A stretch of 64,000 bases of DNA from Lingula anatina (GCF_001039355.2 NW_019775874.1:26411-90410); one strand, 5' to 3'; positions 53,022-63,803 are shown, numbered from the stretch's first letter. Numbers and translations are program-made. Notes: a model not told the origin generated them from the letters alone.

Positions 53022-54568
53022 TGTCAGGTCTATGAGAAGAAGCCAACTACCATCAAGAACTTTGGAATCTGGCTGAGATACGACTCCAGGAGTGGCACCC
53101 ACAACATGTACAGAGAATACAGAGATCTCACTGTGGCTGGGGCTGTCACACAGTGCTGTAAGTTTTATTATAACCCTGTATAGACTTCATTATCACATGT
53201 ACAGAGAATACAGAGATCTCACTGTGGCTGGGGCTGTCACACAGTGCTGTAAGTTTTATTATAACCCTGTACAGACTTCATTTTCACATGTACAGAGAAT
53301 ACAGAGATCTCACTGTGGCTGGGGCTGTCACACAGTGCTGTAAGTTTTATTATAACCCTGTACAGACTTCATTTATCACGGTACCAAAAGGAGTGCAGCC
53401 AACCTCCCACCAAACCCTACCCAAACTGCCTACCCCCAAACCACTGGAGTAAAAGATAATTTTGGTTTAAATCTTATGATGGAGAGAGAGAGACAAGATA
53501 CAATGTCTCACACATCTGAATTATGGTCCATAACTAGTACTTCAGTTAGTACTTGAACCCTAATAACATATGTTAATTTCCTCACAGTTGTTAGCCTGTT
53601 AGATTCCAATATGATTTTTCATACCTGTTCCAGTGATGAATTTTGCCATTAAATTCACCAATAAGAAGTCCCAAATGTGTTAATGTCACTTTTCCTACAT
53701 GACATACAATTAAAAGACTTTGGGGGGGGGGGGGGGGGGGGATTTTTTTTTGGGAGCCATAAAGCCCCATCCCTGGTAGTTGCACTATCCCTTTCACACA
53801 GTTGCTTCACCCAGAGACTGTGGTTAGAAAAAGTGCATACATCAACACAGCTTGTCGCCTTCCTTGAATCTTTGATTTCTTTGGAAGTGAATCAAGCAGT
53901 TACAAATATTTACGTGGATCGTAAGAGGCCTGGTTAAAGGATATTTTACATTCTAATGTGACAATTTTCCTCCTGTTTACGTTGATTAAAGGAGGTCTGG
54001 TTAGAGAATATTTTACAGTGTTAATATGATTATTTCTGTCGTAGTTACGTAGGTTGTGGGAGATTTAGTTAATGAACATGAAAATCTTTGTCTTTCAGAT
54101 CGTGATATGGGAGCACGTCATCGCGCCCGTGCGCACTCCATCCAGATCATTAGAGTACAGACAGTGGAGGCATCCAAGTGCAGAAGATCCAACATCAAGC
54201 AGTTTCATGTAAGTGATTTTATCCCATCTGCTTTCAGTAGTCCCAACTCTTTTAAGAAAACATTTGGAAGGTTAACTGTCAGAGAGAATTCAAGACCTCG
54301 ATTCCTAAACCTCACATCAATACATTTACTTTACTCCGATTGGTCAAAAACCATGGACTACATCATCAACTAATATCGTTTTGTGAAGATGTGGACCGTA
54401 GATATAGAGTATGATCAGACTACGTATTTCTGGATGTTATATTCAAAGCTAATTAATATATTCTTGTTTTTCCAGAACTCCACCATCAAGTTTCCTCTGC
54501 CCCACAGGGTGGTCAAGCAACTGCACAAGCCAAGATTCGCAACCGCACGACCAAACACGCACTATTAG
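51721..54568 (+). CDS. RPL18A: 60S ribosomal protein eL20 (L18a), complete copy
   Basis: Five exons: 51721-51738 (MKARGE), 52267-52446, 53028-53157, 54099-54208 and 54476-54568. They total 177 codons, giving 176 residues, the same as the human protein. Signature stretches are [62 protein letters not shown] and [17 protein letters not shown]. Exon 1 has six codons, as in vertebrate RPL18A, and uses the gttagt donor because gtgagg would break the frame. The protein is a structural component of the large ribosomal subunit. Exon 3 and its donor are triplicated in 91-bp units, and only the first donor (53158) gives the normal frame into exon 4. An H/ACA snoRNA lies in intron 3. Confidence 0.95.
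51856..51938 (+). ncRNA. Possible C/D box snoRNA in RPL18A intron 1
   Basis: A 7-bp terminal stem TTCTCAT/ATGAGAA (51856-51862 with 51932-51938) encloses a C-box-like GCGATGA (51864-51870; consensus RTGATGA, one mismatch) and a D box CTGA (51924-51927). Internal C'/D' boxes are weak and no target is identified. Ribosomal protein introns commonly host such RNAs, but the C-box mismatch keeps this tentative. Confidence 0.3.
53104..53379 (+). repeat. RPL18A: Three 91-bp tandem units spanning RPL18A exon 3 end and donor
   Basis: ACATGTACAGAGAATACAGAG starts at 53104, 53195 and 53286, exactly 91 bp apart. Each unit holds the exon end ([17 protein letters not shown]) and its gtaagt donor plus ~35 intron bases. 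Only the first is contiguous with the rest of exon 3. The second assembled copy begins inside a unit. Confidence 0.9.
53722..53741 (+). repeat. 20-G homopolymer in RPL18A intron 3
   Basis: An unbroken run of 20 G ~40 bp upstream of the snoRNA, replaced in the second copy by an interrupted G-rich stretch with ~25 extra bases. It is a likely sequencing or assembly trouble spot. Confidence 0.85.
53781..53907 (+). ncRNA. H/ACA box snoRNA in RPL18A intron 3 (copy 1)
   Basis: Two hairpins with boxes in the right places. The 5' hairpin is closed by TGCACT/AGTGCA (53781-53786 with 53832-53837), has an internal pocket, and an upper stem CACAGT/ACTGTG. The hinge ACATCA fits the H box ANANNA. The 3' hairpin is closed by GCTTG/CAAGC with an upper stem CTTCC/GGAAG. 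ACA at 53902-53904 is three nucleotides from the predicted end. Length is ~127 nt. In mammals RPL18A hosts the H/ACA snoRNA SNORA68; this may be its counterpart, though I could not verify the guide pockets. The second copy retains every element. Confidence 0.75.
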
Positions 54569-54636
54569 CATGGACCTGCATTTCTGTCTGCAGATTTTGT
54601 AATTATAGTGAATCTGAAACATACTGAGAAGAAAAA

Positions 54637-54642
54637 AATAAA
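54637..54642 (+). terminator. RPL18A: AATAAA polyadenylation signal of RPL18A (copy 1)
   Basis: This hexamer lies 69 nt after the stop, giving the short 3' UTR expected for a ribosomal protein gene. The equivalent in the second copy is 59282-59287. A second AATAAA (54683-54688) lies just downstream. Confidence 0.75.
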
Positions 54643-55206
54643 TGACTTTGAAGAATGCATTTGTTCATATGTTGTCTCTGAATAAAATTTGAAATGGACA
54701 ATTGAAAATGGAATGAATGTCCAAAGAATCCAGATTTCCTTTCTTTGACGGTAGATTAGTTGATAGGCGGCATAGTGTGCAAAAGAAGGTCGATTGCTAC
54801 GTTTTGCTATCAAAATTGGCAAGAATCCCAATAGGCTTTGGTTGAGTTTAAAACCACATCTGTAAGTACAGACCAGAGAAGTTTTACACAAAAGCTTGAT
54901 GGAAGCTTTCTGAAACGTAGCCCTTTACTGACACGTAGGACACCAAATAATGTTGAGTTTCTAACACCACAATCTTTAAAGTAAGAAATTGGAATTTCTA
55001 ACGGTCATTTTCACAAAAAAAAATACAATTGGTTTAATAAATCCTGTTAACTTATGCATTAAAAAGTGGCTATAGTACACCTACAACAAACTAGTCATTT
55101 TGGGAAACTTGGCTTATCAAATAACTGTATTATGTTCCAAAGTAGGATTAAATTAATGCTGTCATCAATTGAACTAAAATGACAGTACACAGGATTTGTA
55201 TGACAT

Positions 55207-55212
55207 TTTATT
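55207..55212 (-). terminator. Likely AATAAA signal of the CRADD-like gene
   Basis: TTTATT on the plus strand is AATAAA on the minus strand, ~340 nt beyond the stop at 55549. The gene is convergent with RPL18A, whose own signal lies ~570 bp away. Confidence 0.45.
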
Positions 55213-55548
55213 CTATGTAAGGACCTCTTAAATCTTACTGGCACAGACTGAATTCCATAAGTACGCCACTAGATGTGAAAAACCCTTCATACATTTTAAT
55301 GTAAAATGTTTCAATGTTAAAACAAATTATTTTAATTCATTCGAAGACGTTTGTATTACACATATAGAACACTCAACCAGTCTGTGATGCTAAATTGGTG
55401 AAAATACAATTGAGTATCTCAAGAAATCGTGCACATGGTTATATAAAGCAATGTACTAGTACGTTTTCCATTATCGATGCAGCTTTGCAGTGTTGTCTAT
55501 AAAAATCAATTGTACTGGTATTCAAAAACAAAGGTTGAAACTCTGATG

Positions 55549-57294
55549 TTAAGAACAAAACACATCCCTGTAAACGCTCTCATCCACGTATGAAATCTGT
55601 AAAAGTTTGATCAAGTTTATCACAGTGGCATTGCCAGATTCCTTTGACCGCCACGTGCTTAACATCCTGGCCGCCTGTAAACTTTGGTCAAACTGGCAAT
55701 ACATGCGGAAGTGGTCGATCTCTCCTCGCGAGAACCCCATCTGGGCAGCCAACATTTCCCACTTGTTGCCAATATGATGTGCTATATGAAACAGCTCCGC
55801 TTCCGTCACGGGTCTTAACTTGACCTCATTTGGAAGCCGTTCAACCCAGTTAGTCGGAACTGTAATGTTGAAGAGGAATATTCAGTAATTTCAAACTGAC
55901 AGCAGATATAAAATTGTTTAAAAGAGTTCAGGGGTACTGCTCAGTTACTCGACTAAATAAATGAAGAACATGACAGTAAATAATTGAATAGAGAGAACAA
56001 ATGTAGTGCTCAATTTTCTACTAAGGATGTCATCTTAATGCTCAGAAATTAAAACAAAATTATATATATATAGTAACATACACGAAATACAAGTTATTTT
56101 CCTGTATCTCTTCCCTCATTTTCTTACCAGCATCAAAGGATTGTCTGGTTTCCTGCACTGGTCTCCTGGCATCCCCTGCCATAGGGTCAGAGGTCATATG
56201 GTCTCCCCCAGGGTAGGGGGGTACCTGGTGGGGTGGGTGGGTGGAGCCTGGCCCACGTGTGCCTGGGTAACTAGAAATATGGGTGGAGTTATTGGCAACA
56301 GCGCCACCCGGTGGTTGATTCAGACGTCTTTGCTGCTGCTGTTGGAGCCCATTTATTTTCTCGTAGATTTTCTCAATAACAAACCCATAGTCCTTCTCCA
56401 AAGAGCCCATGAATGCATCGAAGGCAGCAGGTCCACGAGTGGGAATGAAATCAAGCAAACTTTCTATGCGCCTTAGCCGTGTTCTTTCTCCCATAATGTG
56501 ATCCTTCATATCATCGGTCATTATCCCCTCCTAGAATCAAAGAACAAGTGACAGGATGTACACTTTTGCAGCATGCCCTCATCCTACCAGTATAACTGTC
56601 TCATTTTTAGGCACATGCACGAGGTGAGTAAGACGTTTTTCATAGCTCTTTCAAAAAAGCCATCAAAAGAAACAAAAACTATGAGATACTAAAATAAGGT
56701 TTGTGGTAACATCAGCTAAAAGTACGGAGAAGCAATACTAGTACACAATGTTCATTATCAGCAGCAAGCTGGCAAAGAAAAAGCAAAATGACAAGAGAAC
56801 AGTGGATATTTAAATCTAAATTCTAATCCCTCACCGGCAAATAATGACACAGCAAAGAAACTTTGCTATCTGATAAATTAGTTTGGAAAATTATTAACTA
56901 ATTTTCTTATCTTTTTCTTTTTTAAACCTTCAAGCTATTAGAACAATGAGACCACAGCAAATTTTCACCACAGTGATGGCTGTGGCTCTCTTAATATTTG
57001 GATGGCATAAAGTTTCATGTAAAGAATTTAGAAAAAACATTAAATTATTAACTAAATTGCCAAACTGATTTATTTTAATAGTGGAGACGTTGTTCAAAGT
57101 CACCACACAAATTAATTTTAAGAATACTTAAACAGTTATATGGTGTGATTGTGTGTGGCGGTGGGGGGCATGAATATATGCAAAAGTGCCTAGTACTCTA
57201 CCTGTATAAGATGATCCATCAAGTACTGCGGATCCAAGGTTTCACATAAAAATACTCTGCATTTGATGAGAGCATCTTTGTGTATCTTCTCCAT
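55549..57294 (-). CDS. CRADD/RAIDD-like adaptor: CARD plus death domain (copy 1)
   Basis: Exons 57202-57294 (MEKIHKDALIKCRVFLCE...), 56128-56530 and 55549-55859 sum to 269 codons, a 268-residue protein. Residues 1-~90 form a CARD with the CRADD-like landmarks YLMDHLIQEGIM, IESLLDFIPTRGPAAFDAF and DYGFVIEKI. A ~75-residue low-complexity linker rich in Q, P and G follows (QQQQQRR...PPHQVPPYPGG). The C-terminus is a death domain (LFHIAHHIGNKWEMLAAQMG, ARMLSTWRSK). In vertebrates CRADD bridges caspase-2 to PIDD1 in apoptosis; partners here are unknown. A 5' UTR splice is likely: acceptor near 57328 and donor near 57631 (AAAG|gtaggt). The linker is much longer than in human CRADD (199 residues). 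Confidence 0.85.
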
Positions 57295-57749
57295 ATCTGG
57301 TAATGCTGATCAAGGACTCCAATGTAAGCTGAAATAGCAAAGTGATAAAACACATAAAACAGAACTACCGGTACATGTACACTCTACTGTACTAGTATGT
57401 CTGCTTTCAATGATGAATGGTTCAGCGAAAATTAAGCATTTGTGGAATGTAATATCAGTTAGTAATTGAAAGCTCAATTTACTAATGGTTATTCATGATG
57501 TCACGTACGCAGCAACTCAATTTAATATAGCAGTCTTCCTGTCCAAGCTTATCTAAAATTTCATTTCGCCGTTTTTGGAACCCAGAATACATTTGATGAG
57601 TAACGGTGTGACACCCCATTTTCTAACCTACCTTTAACAAAACTGACCGCAAATAATCTGTTAATTCCTTTATTATGATTCTGTTCACATCGTCGGACCA
57701 ACGGGCCAACAGAAGCCAACTGAATATCAGTGCAAATACAGAATATCCA
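57295..57749 (-). promoter_or_regulatory. 5' UTR and upstream region of the CRADD-like gene
   Basis: Contains a tatttcag acceptor (minus strand) next to 57328 and an AAAG|gtaggt donor at 57631, suggesting a non-coding first exon at ~57632 and beyond, with the promoter near the join. No coding potential seen. The same layout recurs in the second copy at 61930-62378. Confidence 0.4.
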
Positions 57750-57750
57750 N
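57750..57750. other. Single-N assembly join
   Basis: One N separates the right end of the first copy from the left end of the second copy of the same ~4.4-kb segment. A one-base gap at a duplicated boundary is the mark of a contig join, not sequenced genomic DNA. Confidence 0.9.
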
Positions 57751-58241
57751 TTACACAGTGCTGTAAGTTTTATTATAACCCTGTACAGACTTCATTTATC
57801 ACGGTACCAAAAGGAGTGCAGCCAACCTCCCACCAAACCCTAGCCAAACCGCCTACCCCCAAACCACTGGAGTAAAAGATAATTTTGGTTTAAATCTTAT
57901 GATGGAGAGAGAGAGACGAGATAAAATGTCTCAAATTAACACATCTGAATTATGGTCCATAACTTGTACTTCAGCTAGTACTTGAACCCTAATAACATAT
58001 GTTAACTTCCTCACAGCTGTTAGCCTGTTAGTTTTCAGTATGATTTTTCATACCTGTTCCAGTGATGAATTTGCTGTTAAATTCACCAATAACGAGTCCC
58101 AAATGTGTTAATGTCACTTTTCCTACATGACATACAATTAAAAGACTCGGGGCGGGAGTGGGAGGGGGGGATGAGATTTTTCCAACCATCAGCAGATTTC
58201 CCAACTTTTTTTGGGGACCACAAAGTCTTATTCCTGTTAGT

Positions 58242-58368
58242 TGCACTATCCCTTTCACACAGTTGCTTCACCCAGAGACTGTGGTTAGAAAAAGTGCATA
58301 CATTAACACAGCTTGTCGCCTTCCTTGAATCTTTGATTTCTTTGGAAGTGAATCAAGCAGTTACAAAT
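58242..58368 (+). ncRNA. H/ACA box snoRNA, second haplotype/copy
   Basis: Equivalent to 53781-53907. The H box reads ACATTA instead of ACATCA, still matching ANANNA; both stems and the terminal ACA are unchanged. Flanking intron sequence differs by larger indels, so retention of the hairpins fits a functional RNA. Confidence 0.7.
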
Positions 58369-58559
58369 ATTTACATGGATCGTAAGAGGCCTGGTTAAAG
58401 GATATTTTACATTCTAATGTGACAATTTTCCTCCTGTTTACGTAGATTAAAGGAGGTCTGGTTAGAGAATATTTTACAGTGTTAATATGATTATTTCTGG
58501 CGTAGTTACGTAGGTTGTGGGAGATTTAGTTAATGAACATGAAAATCTTCATCTTTCAG

Positions 58560-59212
58560 ATCGTGATATGGGCGCACGTCATCGTGCCCGTGCGCACTCC
58601 ATCCAGATCATTAGAGTACAGACAGTGGAGGCATCCAAGTGCAGAAGATCCAACATCAAGCAGTTCCATGTAAGTGATTTTATCTCATCTGCTTTTAGTG
58701 GTCCCAACTCTTATTTAATGGAAGCATTTTGAAGGTTAACTGTCAGAGGGAATTCAAGACCTTGATTCCTAAACCTCACATCAATAGAGACAAGTCTTTT
58801 GGATTTATGTGGACTTTTTGGAGTGATGTATTTATGCCCACCCCCTACCCCCTTCAGAAATACTTTGTTATTATAATTGAAAGAATGGCAGTGTTTTCCA
58901 AGATGATATCAAAAGTTGCTACATTGCTGTCATCTGCCATATTTTATGCCTCATTGATGGGATGTTTTATTTTACTCTGATTGGTCAAAAACCATGGATT
59001 ACATCATCAGCCAATATTGTTTTGTGAAGATGTGGACCGTAGATATGGAGTATGATCAGACCACGTATTTCTGTATGTTATATTCAAAGCTAATAAATAT
59101 ATTCTTGTTGTTTTTCCAGAACTCCACCATCAAGTTTCCTCTACCCCACAGGGTGGTCAAGCAACTGCACAAGCCAAGATTCGCAACCGCGCGACCAAAC
59201 ACGCACTATTAG
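58560..59212 (+). pseudogene. RPL18A: RPL18A second copy, exons 4-5 only (truncated by the N join)
   Basis: Exons 58560-58669 and 59120-59212 encode the same [15 protein letters not shown] ... RPNTHY sequence as the first copy. Only the last few bases of exon 3 (TGCT at 57760) precede them after the N. Exons 1-3 are missing. Most likely an allele fragment, so 'pseudogene' describes only the assembled state. Confidence 0.8.
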
Positions 59213-60186
59213 CATGGACCTGCATTTCTGTCTGCAGATTTTGTAATTATAGTGAATCTGAAACATACTGAGAAGAAAAAAAATAAATGACTTTGAAGAA
59301 TGCATTTGTTCATATGTTGTCTTTGAATAAAATTTGAAATGGACAAAATGGAATGAATGTCCAAAGAATCCAGATTTCCTTTCTTTGACGGTAGATTAGT
59401 TGTTAGGTGGCATAGTTTGCAAAAGGTGGATTGCTACGTTTTGCTATCAAAGTTGGCAAGCATCCCAATAGGCTTTGGTTGAGTTTGAAACCACATCTGT
59501 AAGTACAGACTAGAGAAATTTTACACAAACGCTTGATGGAAGCTTTCTGAAACGTAGCCCTTTACTGACACGTAAGACACCAAATAATGTTGAGTTTCTA
59601 ACACCACAATCTTTAAAGTAAGAAATTGGAATTTCTAACAGTCATTTTCACAAAAAATACAATTGGTTTAATAAATCCTGTTAACTTATGCGTTAAAAAG
59701 TGGCTATAGTACACCTACAACAAACTAGTCATTTTGGGAAACCTGGCTTATCATATAACTGTTCTACGTATGTTCCAAAGTAGGATTAAATTAATGCTGT
59801 CATCAATTGAACTAAAATGACAGTACACAGGATTTGTATGACATTTTATTCTATGTAAGGACCTCTTAAATCTTACTGGCACACACTGAATTCCATAAGT
59901 ACGCCACTAGATGTGAAAAACCCTTCATACATTTTAATGTAAAATGTTTTAATGTTAAAACAAATTATTTTAATTCATTCGAAGACGTTTGTATTACACA
60001 TATAGAACACTCAACCAGTCTGTGATGCTAAATTGGTGAAAATACAATTGAGTATCTCAAGAAATCGTGCACATGGTTATATAAAGCAATGTACTAGTAC
60101 GTTTTCCATTATCGATGCAGCTTTGCAGTGTTGTCTATAAAAATCAATTGTACTGGTATTCAAAAACAAAGGTTGAAACTCTGATG

Positions 60187-61929
60187 TCAAGAACAAAACA
60201 CATCCCTGTAAACGCTCTCATCCACGTATGAAATCTGTAAAAGTTTGATCAAGTTTATCACAGTGGCATTGCCGGATTCCTTTGACCGCCACGTGCTTAA
60301 CATCCTGGCCGCCTGTAAACTTTGGTCAAACTGGCAATACATGCGGAAGTGGTCGATCTCTCCTCGCGAGAACCCCATCTGGGCAGCCAACATTTCCCAC
60401 TTGTTGCCAATATGATGTGCTATATGAAACAGCTCCGCTTCCGTCACGGGTCTTAACTTGACCTCATTTGGAAGCCGTTCAACCCAGTTAGTCGGAACTG
60501 TAATGTTGAAGAGGAATATTCAGTAATTTCAAACTGACAGCAGATATAAAATTGTTTAAAAGAGTTCAGGGGTACTGCTCAGTTACTCGACTAAATAAAT
60601 GAAGAACATGACAGTAAATAATTGAATAGAGAGAACAAATGTAGTGCTCAATTTTCTACTAAGGATGTCATCTTTATGCTCAGAAATTAAAACAAAATTA
60701 TATATATATAGTAACATACACGAAATACAAGTTATTTTCCTGTATCTCTTCCCTCATTTTCTTACCAGCATCAAATGATTGTCTGGTTTCCTGCACTGGT
60801 CTCCTGGCATCCCCTGCCATAGGGTCAGAGGTCATCTGGCCTCCCCCAGGGTAGGGGGGTACCTGGTGGGGTGGGAGGGTGGACCCTGGCCCACGTGTGC
60901 CTGGGTTACTAGAAATATGGGCGTTATTGGCAACAGCGCCACCTGGTGGTTGATTCGGACGTCTTTGCTGCTGCTGTTGGAGCTCATTTATTTTCTCGTA
61001 GATTTTCTCAATAACAAACCCATAGTCCTTCTCCAAAGAGCCCATGAATGCATCGAAGGCTGTGGGTCCACGGGTAGGAATGAAATCGAGCAAACTTTCT
61101 ATGCGCCTTAGCCGTGTTCTTTCTCCCATAATGTGATCCTTCATATCATCGGTCATTATCCCCTCCTAGAATCAAAGAACAAGTGACAGGATGTACACTT
61201 TTGCAGCATGCCCTCATCCTACCAGTATAACTGTCTCATTTTTAGGCACATGCATGAGGTGAGTAAGACGTTTTTCATAGCTCTTCAAAAAAAGCCATCA
61301 AAAGTAACAAAAACTATGAGATACTAAAATAAGGTTTGTGGTAACATCAGCTAAAAGTATGGAGAAGCAATACTAGTACACAATGTTCATTATCAGCAGC
61401 AAGCTGGCAAAGAAAAAGCAAAATGACAAGAGAACAGTGGATATTTAAATCTAAATTCTAATCCCTCACCGGCAAATAATGACACAGCAAAGAAACTTTG
61501 CTATCTGATAAATTAGTTTGGAAAATTATTAACTAATTTTCTTATCTTTTTCTTTTTTAAACCTTCAAGCTATTAGAACAATGAGACCACAGCAAATTTT
61601 CACCACAGTGATGGCTGTGGCTCTCTTAATATTTGGATGGCATAAAGTTTCATGTAAAGAATTTAGATAAAACATTAAATTATTAACTAAATTGCCAAAC
61701 TGATTTATTTTAATAGTGGAGACGTTGTTCAAAGTCACCAAACAAATTAATTTTAAGAATACTTAAACAGTTATATGGTGTGATTGTGTGTGGCAGTGGG
61801 GGGCATGAATATATGCAAAAGTGCCTAGTACTCTACCTGTATAAGATGATCCATCAAGTACTGCGGATCCAAGGTTTCACATAAAAATACTCTGCATCTG
61901 ATGAGAGCATCTTTGTGTATCTTCTCCAT
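60187..61929 (-). CDS. CRADD/RAIDD-like adaptor: CARD plus death domain (copy 2)
   Basis: Exons 61837-61929, 60766-61165 and 60187-60497 give 267 residues, one fewer than copy 1 because of a codon loss in the linker (NNAHISS against NNSTHISS). Other changes are conservative or lie in the linker (K to R in exon 1; PAAFDAF to PTAFDAF; GLQQ to ELQQ). The death-domain exon is identical at protein level. Intact and intron-matched, it is best read as the other allele of 55549-57294. Confidence 0.8.
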
Positions 61930-62378
61930 ATCTGGTAATGCTGATCAAGGACTCCAATGTAAGCTGAAATAGCAAAGTGATAAAACACATAAAACAGAAC
62001 TACCGGTACATGTACACTCTACTGTATGTCTGCTTTCAATGATGAATGGTTCAGCGAAAATTAAGCATTTGTGGAATGTAATATCAGTTAGTAATTGAAA
62101 GCTCAATTTACTAATGGTTATTCATGATGTCACGTACGCAGCAACTCAATTTAATATAGCAGTCTTCCTGTCCAAGCTTATCTAAAATTTCATTTCGCCG
62201 TTTTTGGAACCCAGAATACATTTGATGAGTAACGGTGTGACACCCCATTTTCTAACCTACCTTTAACAAAACTGACCGCAAATAATCTGTAAATTCCTTT
62301 ATTATGATTCTGTTCACATCGTCGAACCAACGGGCCAACAGAAGCCAACTGAATATCAGTGCAAAAACAGAATATCTA

Positions 62379-63725
62379 CAAGGTGTAGTCAAACCGAAAC
62401 TCAACTAGTTATGTGTCACTACGCTAGACGTCAGCTCTTTCCAAGACAACCCCAGAATACCATGATATCTCATTTCACCTGCAGGGTCAGGTGCAGCGCA
62501 GGCGTTACTAGGGGGGCGTTACATGCCTCATCTTCGAAAGACTTTTTAAATTACTTTTATGATTTATCGTTCCAATTATTATTTTTTAATGTGCTGGATC
62601 ATTAAATGAAATGAAGCCTTTCTTCAAAAGAAAACTGTTTTGGTGGTATTTTAAATTTTTGCTTGCATAGGTAAATTGTTTAGAAGTCATTTTGAGGTCT
62701 TCCAATAATTTTCAGTAGGCTTAATTGCATGAACAAACACGGATCCTTCGCAATCTATTTATCTTTTTACTTATTTATTCCCATTTACCTTTTTAAGCAC
62801 GCAAAACGAAAATTTACTAGCTTATGAGCATTTTTAAAGCCTATATTCATTGCCACCTGTTGCCTTGTAAAAATAACTCAAACAGTGAATAGCAAACTTA
62901 ATCAGTTTTATTGAGCGCATGAACACCATATGGCTAAATATACAATCAAACCACAACCATTAAAAGTGCTGAGCAAACTTAGAGATTCCTTAAAAAATAA
63001 GGGAATAACGATAACAGTAAACAATATTGTAGGGGTGCTTAGTTGTAATATCAAAAACATCAAAGAAATAAAATTTACAATAAATAGTTAATTGCTTTTT
63101 CTCGAAAAACATTACTAAAAAGGAAGCGTTGTGTGAAAACGCCTGAAAATAAGGTAGAGGGTTAAAGAACGTTGATCTATATATTTAAGATGATATAAGT
63201 CTAACGTCCGCTATGATACGAATGTGAAATAATTCCGCATACATGTACCACTGGTCCCTACCAAGATTTTCCGTAATAAATATATACAGATTTATTCAAT
63301 AAATAGAAGTTATCACTGGTGGGTTACATGTACTTGTTCAAAAGAGTGACAAAATTACTATTGGGTTTTCTTCATTTTCGTCTTTGCTGCAAATGTAGCA
63401 AATAAGAAGCCAACTAATTAATAGTATGGGAAATAAACATATGAGCAAGAAATACTACTACCCTTGTCCTTGCTGGGACTAATTTATCACACGCACTCAC
63501 ACTTCACCGAAAACAAAATGAATGTCACAGGTGCACTTCACATGGTTCTAACCATTATATGTAAAACAATGCCATATCAATTTGAGGTTCGTTAAAAGTA
63601 ATAATATCATTTAATACCATAAAGCACACCATTTCACCCTGAAATATAGGCTAATGTTACAACTTATTTTTTTAAATATATTTATCTCTATTCCATCTTT
63701 TGTAGTAACTATATGCCATGTAAAG
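62379..63725. other. Non-coding stretch, possible 3' UTR of a gene to the right
   Basis: AT-rich with no recognisable coding exon. TTTATT near 62902-62909 (AATAAA on the minus strand) could end the transcript whose last exon may lie at 63726-63803. Otherwise I see nothing. Confidence 0.35.
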
Positions 63726-63803
63726 TTAATAAAGACAATCGCCGCCGTCACCTTCCAGTTCTCCATTTCCTTTATATCCATACCAAATTGTCAGAAGGAA
63801 ACT
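63726..63803 (-). CDS. Possible last coding exon of a minus-strand gene, unrecognised
   Basis: After a ttattccag acceptor the frame reads SFLLTIWYGYKGNGELEGDG and a few more residues to a TAA. The length is short and similarity unknown; support is limited to the acceptor, an open frame and a higher GC content than the surroundings. Confidence 0.3.
   Translation of the reverse strand, partial: SFLLTIWYGYKGNGELEGDGGDCLY

Larger units (their letters stand above)
57753..62378. repeat. Second copy of segment 53330-57749 (probable uncollapsed haplotype)
   Basis: The copy runs in the same order and orientation from the last bases of RPL18A exon 3 through the CRADD-like gene and its upstream region, then diverges into new sequence at ~62379. 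Differences are scattered substitutions and small indels, plus an extra ~180 bp in RPL18A intron 4 (about 58787-58968) and a different G-rich stretch near 58150-58220. Coding exons are nearly identical. Confidence 0.85.

Noticed and set aside
53677-53937. Plus-strand open frame in RPL18A intron 3, recurring at 58105-58398
   Set aside because: It is driven by a G run and overlaps the snoRNA; frame and length are not kept between the copies in the N-terminal part.
56141-56476. Long plus-strand open frames over the CRADD-like gene (also 60779-61111)
   Set aside because: They are antisense shadows of the CARD/linker exon; no family similarity.
53330-62378. Real tandem duplication of RPL18A and CRADD-like genes
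   Set aside because: The N exactly at the junction, truncated RPL18A exons and allele-like divergence favour an unmerged haplotype. Left open to read-depth testing.
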